From: Streptomyces sp. NRRL WC-3742 | GTDB lineage: Bacteria > Actinomycetota > Actinomycetes > Streptomycetales > Streptomycetaceae | Direction: 5' to 3' | Length of the DNA: 32,538 bases | Assembly (NCBI RefSeq): GCF_000720635.1 | Contig: NZ_JOCF01000081.1 | Coordinates: 1-32,538, forward strand | Part shown: positions 16,779 through 24,984 of the stretch, piece after piece | Position numbering within the stretch: position 1 is the first letter of the stretch | How the letters are laid out: the number at the start of each line of letters is the position of its first letter | The notes under the pieces: model-generated | Databases searched by the model: none | What the model saw: only the letters and a program-made list of their open reading frames with translations | Told to the model about the DNA's origin: nothing | Program-made: the position numbers and the translations under genes

Positions 16779-17923
16779 CGCGCCACCTCCGGGGTCTCCG
16801 CCTCGGCGGCGAGCTCGGCGGCCAGCTGGGCGGCCTGCTCCCGCAGCTGCGGGGTCTGCTCGGCGTAGACGTGGGCGAACAGCGCCATCGGGTCGAGCTC
16901 GGGTTCCACGTGGAACTCCGCACGCATCCGCGCTGCCAGCTCCTCGGCCTCGTCGGCCGCCCGCTGCACCAGCTCGTCGTCCAGGAGGCCGAGGTCGCGC
17001 AGCGCGCGGTCCATCAGCAGGATCGGATCGTGCTCCCGCCAGGCGGCCACCTCGGGCTCGTCCCGGTAGCGGGTGGCGTCGTCGGCGTTGGTGTGCGCCT
17101 CGATCCGGTAGGTGAGCGCCTCGACGAGGGTCGGACCGCCGCCGCTGCGGGCGCGCTCGACGGCCTCGCCGAGGACGGAGTGCACCGCGGGCGCGTCGTT
17201 GCCGTCGACCAGCCGCCCGGCCATGCCGTAGCCGACCGCCTTGTGCGCCAGGGAGGGCGCGGCGGACTGCGCGCTGAGCGGGACGGAGATGGCGTAGCCG
17301 TTGTTCTGCACCAGGAAGACCACCGGCGCCCGGAGCACGGCCGCGAAGTTCAGCGCCTCGTGGAAGTCGCCCTCGCTGGTGCCGCCGTCGCCGAGCATGG
17401 CGAGCGCGACCAGCGGCTCACCGCTCAGCCGGGCGGCGTGCGCGAGGCCCACGGCGTGCGGGGCCTGGGTGGCGAGCGGGGTGCAGAGCGGGGCGGTACG
17501 GGTGGCGCGCGGGTCGTAGCCGGTGTGGGCGTTGCCGCGCAGCAGGGTGAGCGCCTCCAGCGGGTCGACGCCCCGGGAGACCACGGCGAGGGTGTCGCGG
17601 TAGCTGGGGAAGAGCCAGTCGTGCTCGCGCAGCACCAGCGCGGCGGCCACCTGGCAGGCTTCCTGGCCGGTGGAGGCCGGGTAGACGGCGAGGCGGCCCT
17701 GCTTGGTGAGGGTGGTCGCCTGCTGGTTGTAGCGGCGGCCGATCACCAGGCGCCGGTACAGCTCGCGCAGCAGCGCCGGGTCCTGCTTCTCCAGCACGGG
17801 GGTGCCGATGGCGCGGACGGGGGAGACGTCCGGGAGGAAGGGGGCCGGGTCGGTGCGCGGGGCGGTGGCTCCGGGCAGCCAACCGGGTACGCCCGTGTGG
17901 TGTCTGTGGTCGAGAACGGTCAT
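16775..17923 (-). CDS. 2-oxoacid dehydrogenase E1 alpha subunit
   Basis: Alpha chain of the E1 decarboxylase, 382 residues. The thiamine-diphosphate signature GDGGTSEGDFHEALNFAA starts at about residue 178 and ends with QNNGYAI (NN at 207-208). Other matches are YPASTGQEACQVAAA and LVEALTYRIEAHTNADD, with the usual phosphorylation-loop region. AGGAGG precedes the ATG at 17923. It is the first gene of an E1alpha-E1beta-E2 operon, reading away from a Lrp-type regulator. A 14-bp TetR-like palindrome (17958-17971) lies 34 bp before the start codon, so control by the nearby TetR protein and by BkdR is plausible. Confidence 0.93.
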   Translation of the reverse strand: MTVLDHRHHTGVPGWLPGATAPRTDPAPFLPDVSPVRAIGTPVLEKQDPALLRELYRRLVIGRRYNQQATTLTKQGRLAVYPASTGQEACQVAAALVLREHDWLFPSYRDTLAVVSRGVDPLEALTLLRGNAHTGYDPRATRTAPLCTPLATQAPHAVGLAHAARLSGEPLVALAMLGDGGTSEGDFHEALNFAAVLRAPVVFLVQNNGYAISVPLSAQSAAPSLAHKAVGYGMAGRLVDGNDAPAVHSVLGEAVERARSGGGPTLVEALTYRIEAHTNADDATRYRDEPEVAAWREHDPILLMDRALRDLGLLDDELVQRAADEAEELAARMRAEFHVEPELDPMALFAHVYAEQTPQLREQAAQLAAELAAEAETPEVAR

Positions 17924-17957
17924 CTCGGGGCACCTCCTGGGTTGGCGGGGGCTCCCT

Positions 17958-17971
17958 ACCGATTGTTCGGT
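17958..17971. promoter_or_regulatory. TetR-type operator upstream of bkd operon
   Basis: ACCGATTGTTCGGT, a palindrome of ACCGA/TCGGT arms with a 4-bp centre. It differs at one base from the site before paaN (20736-20749). Confidence 0.6.
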
Positions 17972-18018
17972 CGTCTGTTCATCTTGACCAGAAGCGTGAC
18001 AAGGTGGTGGACAATCGG
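17959..18018. promoter_or_regulatory. Spaced inverted repeat in the bkd/bkdR divergent region
   Basis: CCGATTGT (17959-17966) and ACAATCGG (18011-18018) are exact inverted copies with centres 52 bp apart, close to five helical turns. Such spacing suits a multimeric Lrp-type regulator. The left arm overlaps the TetR-like site. Confidence 0.4.
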
Positions 18019-18072
18019 CCCGAAGGGCGGTCGACTGATGGCAGTGCGTCCAAACGGTGAGGGTGGGGGGTC

Positions 18073-18534
18073 ATGTCGGCTGAACAGATGTCCAGACTCG
18101 ACCGGGTCGACCGGTCGATCCTGCGGCTGCTGCAGCAGGACGGCCGCGCCTCCATCCGCTCGGTGGCCGAGCGGGTGCACGTGTCCCGGGCGAACGCCTA
18201 CGCCCGGATCTCCAGGATGGTCGAGGACGGCATCATCCGCGGCTTCACCGCCAGGGTGGACCACGAACGGGCAGGTCAAGGCGCGTCCGCGTACATCACC
18301 CTGAAAATCGTCCAGAACTCCTGGCGCACCGTGCGCGAGCAGCTGCTGGAACTGCCCGGGGTCGCCCACATCGCCCTGGTCGGCGGGGACTTCGACGTCC
18401 TGCTGCTGGTGCACACCGCCGACAACCACGCCCTGCGGGAGCTGGTGCTCAACCGCATCCAGTCCATCCCGCAGGTGCTCGGCACCCGCACGATGCTGGT
18501 CTTCGAGGAGACCGACCAGGTGCCGCCCGACTGA
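18073..18534 (+). CDS. bkdR: Lrp/AsnC-family regulator (BkdR-like)
   Basis: Transcription factor of 153 residues. The N-terminal winged helix-turn-helix covers about 8-60 (LDRVDRSILRLLQQDGRASIR, then VHVSRANAYARISRM). The RAM ligand-sensing domain covers about 72-148, with GVAHIALVGGDFDVLLLV. It is divergent from the dehydrogenase operon, as known for BkdR of streptomycetes, which controls bkd genes. Lrp-type proteins assemble as octamers, sense amino acids and often bind their own divergent promoter. A purine-rich GAGGGTGGGGGG precedes the ATG. The symbol is given from family plus position, not from a direct sequence comparison. Confidence 0.85.
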   Translation: MSAEQMSRLDRVDRSILRLLQQDGRASIRSVAERVHVSRANAYARISRMVEDGIIRGFTARVDHERAGQGASAYITLKIVQNSWRTVREQLLELPGVAHIALVGGDFDVLLLVHTADNHALRELVLNRIQSIPQVLGTRTMLVFEETDQVPPD

Positions 18535-18539
18535 GCCGA

Positions 18540-19124
18540 CTAACGCGCCCGCAGCCCGTCGAAGGCCAGGTGCACCACCGCGTCGGCCACGCCGTCCGCG
18601 GCCTTCAGGCCCGGCCGGTACCACTCCACGATCGAGTTGATCATCCCGAACAGCAGCCGGGTGGCCAGCCGCGGCTCCACGTCCGCCCGCAGCGCGCCGT
18701 CCGCGACGGCCGCCCGCAGCAGCTCCGCCACCTGGTGGTCGAACTCGCGCCGCCGCTCCAGCGCCCACTGCTCGGTCACCGTGTTGCCGCGCACCCGCAG
18801 CAGCAGCGTCACGTACGGCAGCTCCTCCAGCAGCACCTCGGCGGTGCGCCGCACCACGTGCTCCAGCCGCTCCACCGCCGGGCCCTGCATGGCCGCCGGC
18901 TCGGCGAGGATCGCGGACAGCCCGTCCAGCGCCCGCCCGACCGCCAGCCGCAGCAGTTCCTCCTTGCCGCGCACGTGGTGGTAGATCGACGACTTGGAGA
19001 TCCCGGCCGCCCGCGACAGGTCCTCCATGGACGTGCCGTCGTAACCCCGCTCGTTGAACACGTCGACGGTCACCGCGAGCAGCGACTCGACGGTGTAGGC
19101 GGTGCGCGTGGTGTGGTCGGCCAT
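18540..19124 (-). CDS. TetR/AcrR-family regulator
   Basis: Repressor-type DNA-binding protein of 194 residues. The helix-turn-helix lies at about 12-58 (VDVFNERGYDGTSMEDLSRAAGISKSSIYHHV, with the typical GISKSSIYHH recognition helix). The remaining all-helical domain would bind a ligand, probably an acyl- or aryl-CoA by analogy with regulators of phenylacetate and branched-chain catabolism. ATG 19124 gives the usual length; the in-frame stretch upstream to 19256 was rejected as low-complexity. It ends a few bases from the convergent bkdR stop. The two ACCGA..TCGGT palindromes in this window, before bkd and paaN, are plausible targets. None is seen at its own promoter. Confidence 0.88.
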   Translation of the reverse strand: MADHTTRTAYTVESLLAVTVDVFNERGYDGTSMEDLSRAAGISKSSIYHHVRGKEELLRLAVGRALDGLSAILAEPAAMQGPAVERLEHVVRRTAEVLLEELPYVTLLLRVRGNTVTEQWALERRREFDHQVAELLRAAVADGALRADVEPRLATRLLFGMINSIVEWYRPGLKAADGVADAVVHLAFDGLRAR

Positions 19125-19260
19125 CCTCCGAGTATCCCCGGACGCCTGCGGGCACACGCGGTCGGGTCCGCTCCGAACCCTGGACGATCGGCTCCGAGCG
19201 CAGGGCGTCTCCGCCGATTCACGTCGGATCAGCGCGCGGCGGGAATCCTCGGACACGCCC

Positions 19261-19282
19261 TAGACTCTGCGGACGATCGTCC
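19261..19282 (+). promoter_or_regulatory. Candidate -10 and palindrome before PIG-V-like gene
   Basis: TAGACT (19261-19266, fits TANNNT) is followed by the perfect 12-bp palindrome GGACGATCGTCC (19271-19282) at the expected transcription start. A convincing -35 was not found. Confidence 0.4.
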
Positions 19283-19309
19283 ACGTCCAGCGAGCTGGAG
19301 CCACGGCTG

Positions 19310-20578
19310 ATGAACCCAATACCGGCAGTCGCCTCCGACACCCCCGAGCAGCGCGGAGGGGAGACGGAAGGCGTCCCGGACACGTGGCAGGAGCGCGCCC
19401 GCGCCCTGGTGATCCGCTTCGGCCCCGCCGTGTGGTGCTACGCCCTGCTCAAGCTGGTCGGCTTCACCGTCTTCATGAAACTGCTCTCCTTCTCCGGCGA
19501 GTACGCGAAGAAGCCGGCCCGCTTCGGCGGCGGCACCAACCCCTGGGACGTCCTGGCCAGCTGGGACGGCTGGTGGTACCAGCAGGTGGCCCAGTTCGGC
19601 TACCACCCGGCCCTCGTCCCGGTCCCCGGCGCGACCAGCGGGTTCATGGTCGAGCAGAACTCCGCCGCCTTCTTCCCGCTGTACCCGGGCCTGATGCGGC
19701 TGACCTCGGACGTCACGGGCCTGGGCCTGTACGGCGCCGGGATGCTGGTCTCGGTGGTGGCCTCGCTGTTCGCCGCCGCCGGGATCTACGCCGTGGTGGA
19801 GAAGCTGTCCGGCAACACCCGGGCGGGCGTGATCGCGGCCGGGATCTGGGCGGTCGCCCCGGGCTCGGGCGCCGAGTGGGCGATCTACTCGGACTCGACC
19901 TTCGTCGCCCTGGCCACCTGGGCCTGCTACTGCGTGATGACCAAGCGCTGGGTGGCCGCCGGGGCGATCACCCTGGTCGCCGGGCTCAACCGGCCGACGG
20001 CCGCCGCCCTGATCGGCGCGGTGGGCCTGGCCGCGCTGGTCGAGCTGTGGCGGCGCGACAGCGGCGTGCTGCGCCCGCTGGCCGGGATGCTGCTGGCGCC
20101 GCTGGGCCTGCTGGGCTACGTGGCGTGGGTGGGCTGGCGCACGGGCGAGTGGGGCGGCTACTTCCGGCTGCAGCACGACGCCTGGTTGCACTACTTCGAC
20201 TGGGGCCAGGGCACCTGGGCCGCCATGCGGGGCGTGCTGCTGGGCCGCACCGACTACCCGTTCGCCTTCCCGGTGCCGGACCTCTTCGCCACCCTGATCG
20301 TGTTCAGCCTGCCGGTGCTGATCGCCCTGCTGATCCGGCTGCGCCCGCCGCTGGTGCTGACCGCCTACACCCTGGCCACCATCGTCTCGGTGCTCGGGAG
20401 CCTCGGCATCTTCGGCAACGTCTCGCGCTACCTGCTGCCGGCGTTCCCGCTGTTCGTGCCGCTGGCGATCGGGATGCGCAAGCTCAGCTGGCCGGTGCTG
20501 GCCACCGTGCTGGGCACCGCGGCGATCGCCTCCGGCTGGTACGGCGGCTACATGATCTTCGAACTCGGCGTGCCGTAA
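19310..20578 (+). CDS. PIG-V-like membrane mannosyltransferase
   Basis: Polytopic membrane protein of 422 residues resembling the PIG-V mannosyltransferase family (GT-C fold, lipid-linked sugar donor). The family features WDGWWYQQVAQFGYHP (acidic residue and GY after the first TM) and FFPLYPGL are clear. About nine further hydrophobic segments follow, with GLNRPTA and GNVSRYLLPAFPLF. The first 30 residues are hydrophilic and cytoplasmic. GGAG lies about ten bases before the ATG. It is divergent from the TetR gene. The acceptor is unknown; protein O-mannosylation or glycolipid synthesis are possible. A 12-bp tandem array begins inside the stop codon. Confidence 0.8.
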   Translation: MNPIPAVASDTPEQRGGETEGVPDTWQERARALVIRFGPAVWCYALLKLVGFTVFMKLLSFSGEYAKKPARFGGGTNPWDVLASWDGWWYQQVAQFGYHPALVPVPGATSGFMVEQNSAAFFPLYPGLMRLTSDVTGLGLYGAGMLVSVVASLFAAAGIYAVVEKLSGNTRAGVIAAGIWAVAPGSGAEWAIYSDSTFVALATWACYCVMTKRWVAAGAITLVAGLNRPTAAALIGAVGLAALVELWRRDSGVLRPLAGMLLAPLGLLGYVAWVGWRTGEWGGYFRLQHDAWLHYFDWGQGTWAAMRGVLLGRTDYPFAFPVPDLFATLIVFSLPVLIALLIRLRPPLVLTAYTLATIVSVLGSLGIFGNVSRYLLPAFPLFVPLAIGMRKLSWPVLATVLGTAAIASGWYGGYMIFELGVP

Positions 20579-20661
20579 AGAGCTGCGGGAAGAGCTGCGG
20601 GAAGAGCTGCGGGAAGAGCCACGCGAAGAACCGCAGGAAGAGCCACGCGAAGAGCCGCTGA
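20578..20661 (+). repeat. 12-bp tandem array overlapping a stop codon
   Basis: Seven 12-bp units: three exact AAGAGCTGCGGG, then AAGAGCCACGCG, AAGAACCGCAGG, AAGAGCCACGCG and AAGAGCCGCTGA. The first base is the last base of the TAA stop. In one frame it would read EELR/EEPR repeats. Confidence 0.85.
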
Positions 20662-20666
20662 CGACA

Positions 20667-20693
20667 GGGGCGCGTCCCACCCGGACGCGCCCC
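20667..20693 (+). terminator. Terminator after PIG-V-like gene
   Basis: Perfect 11-bp stem GGGGCGCGTCC / GGACGCGCCCC with a CACCC loop, followed by TT. Confidence 0.8.
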
Positions 20694-20735
20694 TTCGCGC
20701 TGCCCGGAATCAATCCCCCACGCCCCCTTTCGCCG

Positions 20736-20755
20736 ACCGATCGTTCGGTTACTCT
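20736..20755 (+). promoter_or_regulatory. TetR-type operator abutting the paaN -10 box
   Basis: ACCGATCGTTCGGT (20736-20749) is immediately followed by TACTCT (20750-20755), a -10-like hexamer. A protein bound there would block polymerase. Thirteen of 14 bases match the site before the bkd operon. Confidence 0.65.
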
Positions 20756-20790
20756 GTGACGTGTCCCCTTCCTCCACCTGAGGAGCGCAC

Positions 20791-22491
20791 ATGTCCGCAG
20801 CGGTCACCCACCCCGTCGTCGCCGAGCTGGTCGAACGCCACCAGGCCACCCTGGACGCCGCCCTCGACGCCGCCGCCAAGCGCGACTACTGGTCGCCGTA
20901 CCCCGAGTTCCCGAAGGCTTACGGCGAGAACGGCCCCGCGGACGGCAAGGCGGCCTTCGACGCCCTGCTCGGCGTGCCCTTCGCCCTCGAGGGCCACCCC
21001 ACCGACGGCGACCTCGTCGGCGGAGAGGCGTCCCCGTACGGCGTCGAGCTCGGCATCACCTACCCGCACGCCGGCGCCGACGCCCTGATCGCCGCGCTGC
21101 GCGCCGCCCGGCCCGCCTGGGCCGCCGCCACCCCGCTGGAGCGCGCCGCCGTCAGCCTGGAGATCCTGCACCGGATCAACGCCCGCTCCCACGAGTTCGC
21201 CCAGGCCGTCATGCACACCACCGGCCAGGCGTACGGCATGGCCTTCCAGGCCGGCGGCCCGCACGCCCAGGACCGCGGGCTGGAGGCCGTCACCTACGCC
21301 TACGCCGAGCAGACCCGGCTGCCCCAGCAGGCCGACTGGACCAAGCCCCAGGGCAAGCGCGACCCGCTGGTGATGACCAAGCAGTTCACCGTGGTCCCGC
21401 GCGGCCTCGCCCTGCTGATCGGCTGCAACACCTTCCCGACCTGGAACGGCTACCCGGGCCTGTTCGCCTCCCTCGCCACCGGCAACCCCGTGCTGGTCAA
21501 GCCGCACCCCCGCGCCGTCCTGCCGCTGGCGCTGACCGTGCGCATCGCCCGCGAGGTGCTCGCCGAGAGCGGATTCGACCCCAACCTGGTCTGCCTGGCC
21601 GCCGAGCACGAGGGCGGCACCGTCGCCCAGACCCTCGCCGTGCACCCCGAGGTGAAGCTGATCGACTACACCGGCTCCACCGCCTTCGGCGACTGGCTGG
21701 AGGAGAACGCCCGCCAGGCGCAGGTCTACACCGAGAAGGCCGGCGTCAACGCGGTGGTGATCGACTCCACCGACGACTACAAGGGCATGCTCGGCAACCT
21801 GGCCTTCGCCCTGTCCCTCTACAGCGGCCAGATGTGCACCACCCCGCAGAACCTGCTGATCCCCCGCACCGGCATCACCACCGACCAGGGCGACAAGTCC
21901 TACGACCAGGTCGTCGCCGACCTCGGCGCCGCCATCGAGGGCCTGCTCTCCGACGACGCCCGCGCCGCCGCCATCCTGGGCGCGGTCGTCAACCCCGGCG
22001 TGCTCCAGCGCTCGGCCGCCGCGGCCGGCGGCGAGTACGGCGAACTCGCCCTCGCCCCCCGCGCGGTGACCTCGCCGGAGTTCCCCGGCGCCACCGTGCG
22101 CACCCCCGCCCTGGTCAAGCTCGACGCCGACAAGCCGGACGACCGCGCCGTGCTGCGCAGCGAGTGCTTCGGCCCGGTCTCCTTCGCCGTCGCCGTCGAG
22201 GACACCGACGCCGCCGTGGAGCTGCTGCGCACCACCGTCCGCGACAAGGGCGCCATGACGGCCACCGGCTACACCACCTCGCCCGAGGTGGAGGCCCGCC
22301 TGGTCGCCGCCGTCCTGGACGCCGGCGTCTCGCTCTCGCTCAACCTGACGGGCGGCGTCTACCCCAACCAGACCGCCGCCTTCTCCGACCTGCACGGCAC
22401 CGGCGCCAACCCGGCCGCCAACGCCGCGTACTGCGACGGCGCCTTCGTCGCCAACCGGTTCCGCACGGTGGAGATCCGCCGCCCGGCCTGA
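20791..22491 (+). CDS. paaN: PaaN-type aldehyde dehydrogenase (phenylacetate catabolism)
   Basis: Aldehyde dehydrogenase-superfamily protein of 566 residues, annotated in actinobacteria as phenylacetic acid degradation protein PaaN. It acts on a semialdehyde intermediate of aromatic acid breakdown. Visible features are IGCNTFPTWNGYP, KPHPRAVLPLAL, the cofactor loop DYTGSTAFGDW (about 292-302), the catalytic Cys349 in SGQMCTTPQN and SECFGPVSF. The hydratase domain of PaaZ-type fusions is absent. GAGGAG lies five bases before ATG 20791. The other paa genes are not in this window, so its substrate here may differ. A TetR-like operator covers its promoter. Confidence 0.88.
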   Translation: MSAAVTHPVVAELVERHQATLDAALDAAAKRDYWSPYPEFPKAYGENGPADGKAAFDALLGVPFALEGHPTDGDLVGGEASPYGVELGITYPHAGADALIAALRAARPAWAAATPLERAAVSLEILHRINARSHEFAQAVMHTTGQAYGMAFQAGGPHAQDRGLEAVTYAYAEQTRLPQQADWTKPQGKRDPLVMTKQFTVVPRGLALLIGCNTFPTWNGYPGLFASLATGNPVLVKPHPRAVLPLALTVRIAREVLAESGFDPNLVCLAAEHEGGTVAQTLAVHPEVKLIDYTGSTAFGDWLEENARQAQVYTEKAGVNAVVIDSTDDYKGMLGNLAFALSLYSGQMCTTPQNLLIPRTGITTDQGDKSYDQVVADLGAAIEGLLSDDARAAAILGAVVNPGVLQRSAAAAGGEYGELALAPRAVTSPEFPGATVRTPALVKLDADKPDDRAVLRSECFGPVSFAVAVEDTDAAVELLRTTVRDKGAMTATGYTTSPEVEARLVAAVLDAGVSLSLNLTGGVYPNQTAAFSDLHGTGANPAANAAYCDGAFVANRFRTVEIRRPA

Positions 22492-22507
22492 TCCCCACCC
22501 CACGAAA

Positions 22508-22550
22508 ACCGGGCCCCCGGGCGGTCGCACCGACCACCCGGGGGCCCGGT
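22508..22550 (+). terminator. Strong terminator after paaN
   Basis: Arms 22508-22527 and 22531-22550 pair over 20 bp with a single mismatch around a 3-nt loop (CAC). Confidence 0.85.
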
Positions 22551-22643
22551 GGTTCACAGCCGGTACGCCGACCGCGATGATGGACCCTGGGAGCACGCCC
22601 GGGAACAGCGTGCAACCACCCTCCGAACACCGGGAGCTGACAG

Positions 22644-24137
22644 ATGGCCGTGAAGCCGACGACCGAAACCGACGTCCTGATCGTCGGTGCCGGGCCCACC
22701 GGACTGCTGCTGGCAGGCGATCTCGCCGCCGCCGGGGTCGGCGTCACCGTCCTGGAGAAGCGCGGCGCCGAGTCCAACCTCACCCGGGCCTTCGCCGTGC
22801 ACGCCCGCACCCTCGAACTCCTCGACGCCCGGGGCCTCGCCGACGCCCTCATCGCCACCGGCCGCCCGCTCACCGAGCTGCGGATGTTCGGCCGCTTCGG
22901 CGTCGACCTCTCCGTCCTGCCGACGCGCTTCCCGTTCGTCCTGATCACCCCGCAGTACAACGTCGAGCGCCTGCTGCAGGAGCGCGCCGAGAAGGCCGGC
23001 GCCACCGTGCTGCGCGGCGCCGAGGTCACGGGCCTGCGCCAGGACGCCGAGGGCGTCACCCTGGAGACCGGCGACGGCGGCGTCCACCGCGCCCGGTACG
23101 CGGTCGGCACCGACGGCGTCCGCTCGGCCGTCCGCGAGCTGCTCGGCATCCCGTTCCCCGGCGAGTCGGTGGTCGACTCGGTGATGCTCGCCGACGTCCG
23201 CCTGGCCAACGAGCCCGCCGACGGGATCACCGCCGGGGCGGGCGCCAAGGGCTTCGCCTTCGTGGTGCCCTTCGGCGACGGCTGGTACCGGCTCATCGCC
23301 TGGGACCGCACCGAGCGGCTCCCCGACGGCGCCGTCCCCTCGCCCGAGCACCTGGCGGCCGTCGCCCAGGAGGCCCTGGGCGAGGACCTGGGCCTCGGCG
23401 AGGTCCGCTGGAGCTCCACCTTCCACAGCGACGAGCGCCAGGCCCCCAACTACCGCTCCGGGCGCGTCTTCCTGGCCGGCGACGCCGCCCACTGCCACTC
23501 CCCGGCGGGCGGCCAGGGCATGAACACGGGCCTCCAGGACGCCGCCAACCTCTCCTGGAAGCTCGCCGCCGCCCTGCGGGGCCACGCCACCGACGCCCTG
23601 CTGGACACCTACCAGAGCGAGCGCCACCCCGTCGGCAAGATGGTCCTGCGCACCTCCGGCGCCCTGATCCGCATCGCCCTGGCCGAGTCCGCCCCCACCC
23701 GCGCCCTGCGCGGGGCACTCACCGCGCTGGGCGGCCACCTCGACCCGGTCACCGAGCGCGGCGCCCGTACGGTCTCCGGCATCGCCATCTCCTACCCCGC
23801 GCCCAAGGACGCCCACCCGCAGGTCGGCAAGCGTGTCCCGGACCTGCGGCTGACCGCCGTCACCAAGCCCGCGGACGACGATCCGGCCGGGCCCGAGCGG
23901 CTCTACGAGGCGCTGCGAGCAGGCAGGTTCGTCCTCGTCAGCAACGACGAGCAGACCGCCGCCGCCCCCTGGGCCGGTGAGCTGGTCACCGCCGCCCCCG
24001 CCGACCCGCACGGCAAGCTCCGCGACACCGTCCTGCTGATCCGCCCGGACGGCTACGTCGCCTGGGGCGCCGTCGACCCCGGCCACGGCGAGCTGCGCGA
24101 GGCCCTCACCGCCTGGCTCGGCAACCCCTCCGCCTGA
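22644..24137 (+). CDS. FAD-dependent monooxygenase, aromatic hydroxylase family
   Basis: Class A flavoprotein monooxygenase of 497 residues. The FAD-binding GAGPTG is at 15-20, the DG motif (GTDGVRSAVR) near 155-164, and the GD motif (RVFLAGDAAHCHSPAGGQGM) spans residues 274-293, with GD at 279-280. The C-terminal thioredoxin-like domain of phenol hydroxylase-type members is present (VLLIRPDGYVAWGA near the end). Such enzymes hydroxylate phenolic or polyketide substrates, as in the rifampicin monooxygenase-like group. GGGAG precedes ATG 22644. It stands alone, with a 9-bp tandem array over its stop and a CGNR regulator gene convergent to it, whose product may control it. Confidence 0.9.
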   Translation: MAVKPTTETDVLIVGAGPTGLLLAGDLAAAGVGVTVLEKRGAESNLTRAFAVHARTLELLDARGLADALIATGRPLTELRMFGRFGVDLSVLPTRFPFVLITPQYNVERLLQERAEKAGATVLRGAEVTGLRQDAEGVTLETGDGGVHRARYAVGTDGVRSAVRELLGIPFPGESVVDSVMLADVRLANEPADGITAGAGAKGFAFVVPFGDGWYRLIAWDRTERLPDGAVPSPEHLAAVAQEALGEDLGLGEVRWSSTFHSDERQAPNYRSGRVFLAGDAAHCHSPAGGQGMNTGLQDAANLSWKLAAALRGHATDALLDTYQSERHPVGKMVLRTSGALIRIALAESAPTRALRGALTALGGHLDPVTERGARTVSGIAISYPAPKDAHPQVGKRVPDLRLTAVTKPADDDPAGPERLYEALRAGRFVLVSNDEQTAAAPWAGELVTAAPADPHGKLRDTVLLIRPDGYVAWGAVDPGHGELREALTAWLGNPSA

Positions 24138-24186
24138 CACCCCTGACGACCTGACGCCGCTGACAACCCTGACGCCGCTGACGGGT
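24134..24186 (+). repeat. 9-bp tandem array overlapping a stop codon
   Basis: Six units beginning CTGAC (CTGACACCC, CTGACGAC, CTGACGCCG, CTGACAACC, CTGACGCCG, CTGACGGGT). The first unit contains the TGA stop of the monooxygenase gene. Confidence 0.75.
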
Positions 24187-24212
24187 CCCGCGTCCTCCGG
24201 CTCGGGACCCGC

Positions 24213-24779
24213 TCAGCCCTTCGCCCTCCCGTAGTGCCGGGCCGCCTTGGCCCGGTTCCCGCACACCGCCATCCGGCACCAGCGCCGCTTCCCGTTCTGC
24301 GAGGCGTCGAAGAAGTGCAGGATGCATGCCTCGTGCGCGCACTGCTTGAGCCGAGGAGCCCCCTGGGCGAGCAGGGCGAGGAGGTCGTCGGCCGCGAGCC
24401 AGGGCGCGAGCCACTGCGGCCCGTCCGTCTCCGTCCGGTCCTCGGGCCCGCCGGGGCCGGCGGTGCGCCGCAGGCGCCCGTGGTCGAGCACCGCGTCCAG
24501 ACCCGAACGCGCGCCCGGGCCCAACTCGCCCTGGTCCTGCAGGTCTTGAAAGGCGAGGCCGATCGCCTCCCGGGTCTGGAGGATCGCCGCCAGCCCGGCC
24601 TCGTCGGCCGTGCAGCGCCCGTCGAGGCCGTTCGAGGAGAGCCAGATCCCGTACCCCTGGACGCCGTCCAGCAGGTCGTTGACGGGTGTGCCGGCCCAGC
24701 GCGTGTTGAGGAGGTCGAGCGCGAGCGGCTCGCCGATCAGGGGGCGGGGGTCGCGGGGGTCCGGGGTCACGTCAACCAT
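24213..24779 (-). CDS. CGNR zinc-finger (ABATE-domain) protein
   Basis: Likely DNA-binding regulator of 188 residues. The N-terminal ABATE domain is recognisable by GEPLALDLLNTRW. The C-terminal CGNR zinc finger has CAHEAC, 15 intervening residues, then CRMAVCGNRAKAARHY, giving four cysteines for zinc. ATG 24779 begins MVDVTPDP. An ATG at 24806 adds nine residues and would place the start next to the palindrome CATTC-ACT-GAATG (24804-24816); both are possible. It is convergent with the FAD monooxygenase gene and divergent from the S53 protease gene. Confidence 0.88.
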   Translation of the reverse strand: MVDVTPDPRDPRPLIGEPLALDLLNTRWAGTPVNDLLDGVQGYGIWLSSNGLDGRCTADEAGLAAILQTREAIGLAFQDLQDQGELGPGARSGLDAVLDHGRLRRTAGPGGPEDRTETDGPQWLAPWLAADDLLALLAQGAPRLKQCAHEACILHFFDASQNGKRRWCRMAVCGNRAKAARHYGRAKG

Positions 24780-24803
24780 CCTGCCACCGCCTGCCACTGC
24801 GGC

Positions 24804-24816
24804 CATTCACTGAATG
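24804..24816. promoter_or_regulatory. Palindrome at the CGNR gene start
   Basis: CATTC-ACT-GAATG, a perfect 5-bp inverted repeat with a 3-bp centre in the region between the CGNR gene and the protease gene. It is a candidate autoregulatory operator. Confidence 0.4.
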
Positions 24817-24984
24817 AAACCCCGCTCTTTCGCCATGTCCACACTTGACTGTTCTTTAGCAACCAATTGCCCAATCATGATCCACTTCCCCTCCTTGTTC
24901 TGTCATGTTCTGACCAGCGTTCACGACCCCCCGGAACGCGTGGCCCCTAGCCGGTCCCCACAACCGGCCGGAGGAGGAGAAACG

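Noticed and set aside
20578..20661. CRISPR array
   Set aside because: Units are 12 bp, contiguous and without spacers; there are no cas genes in the window.
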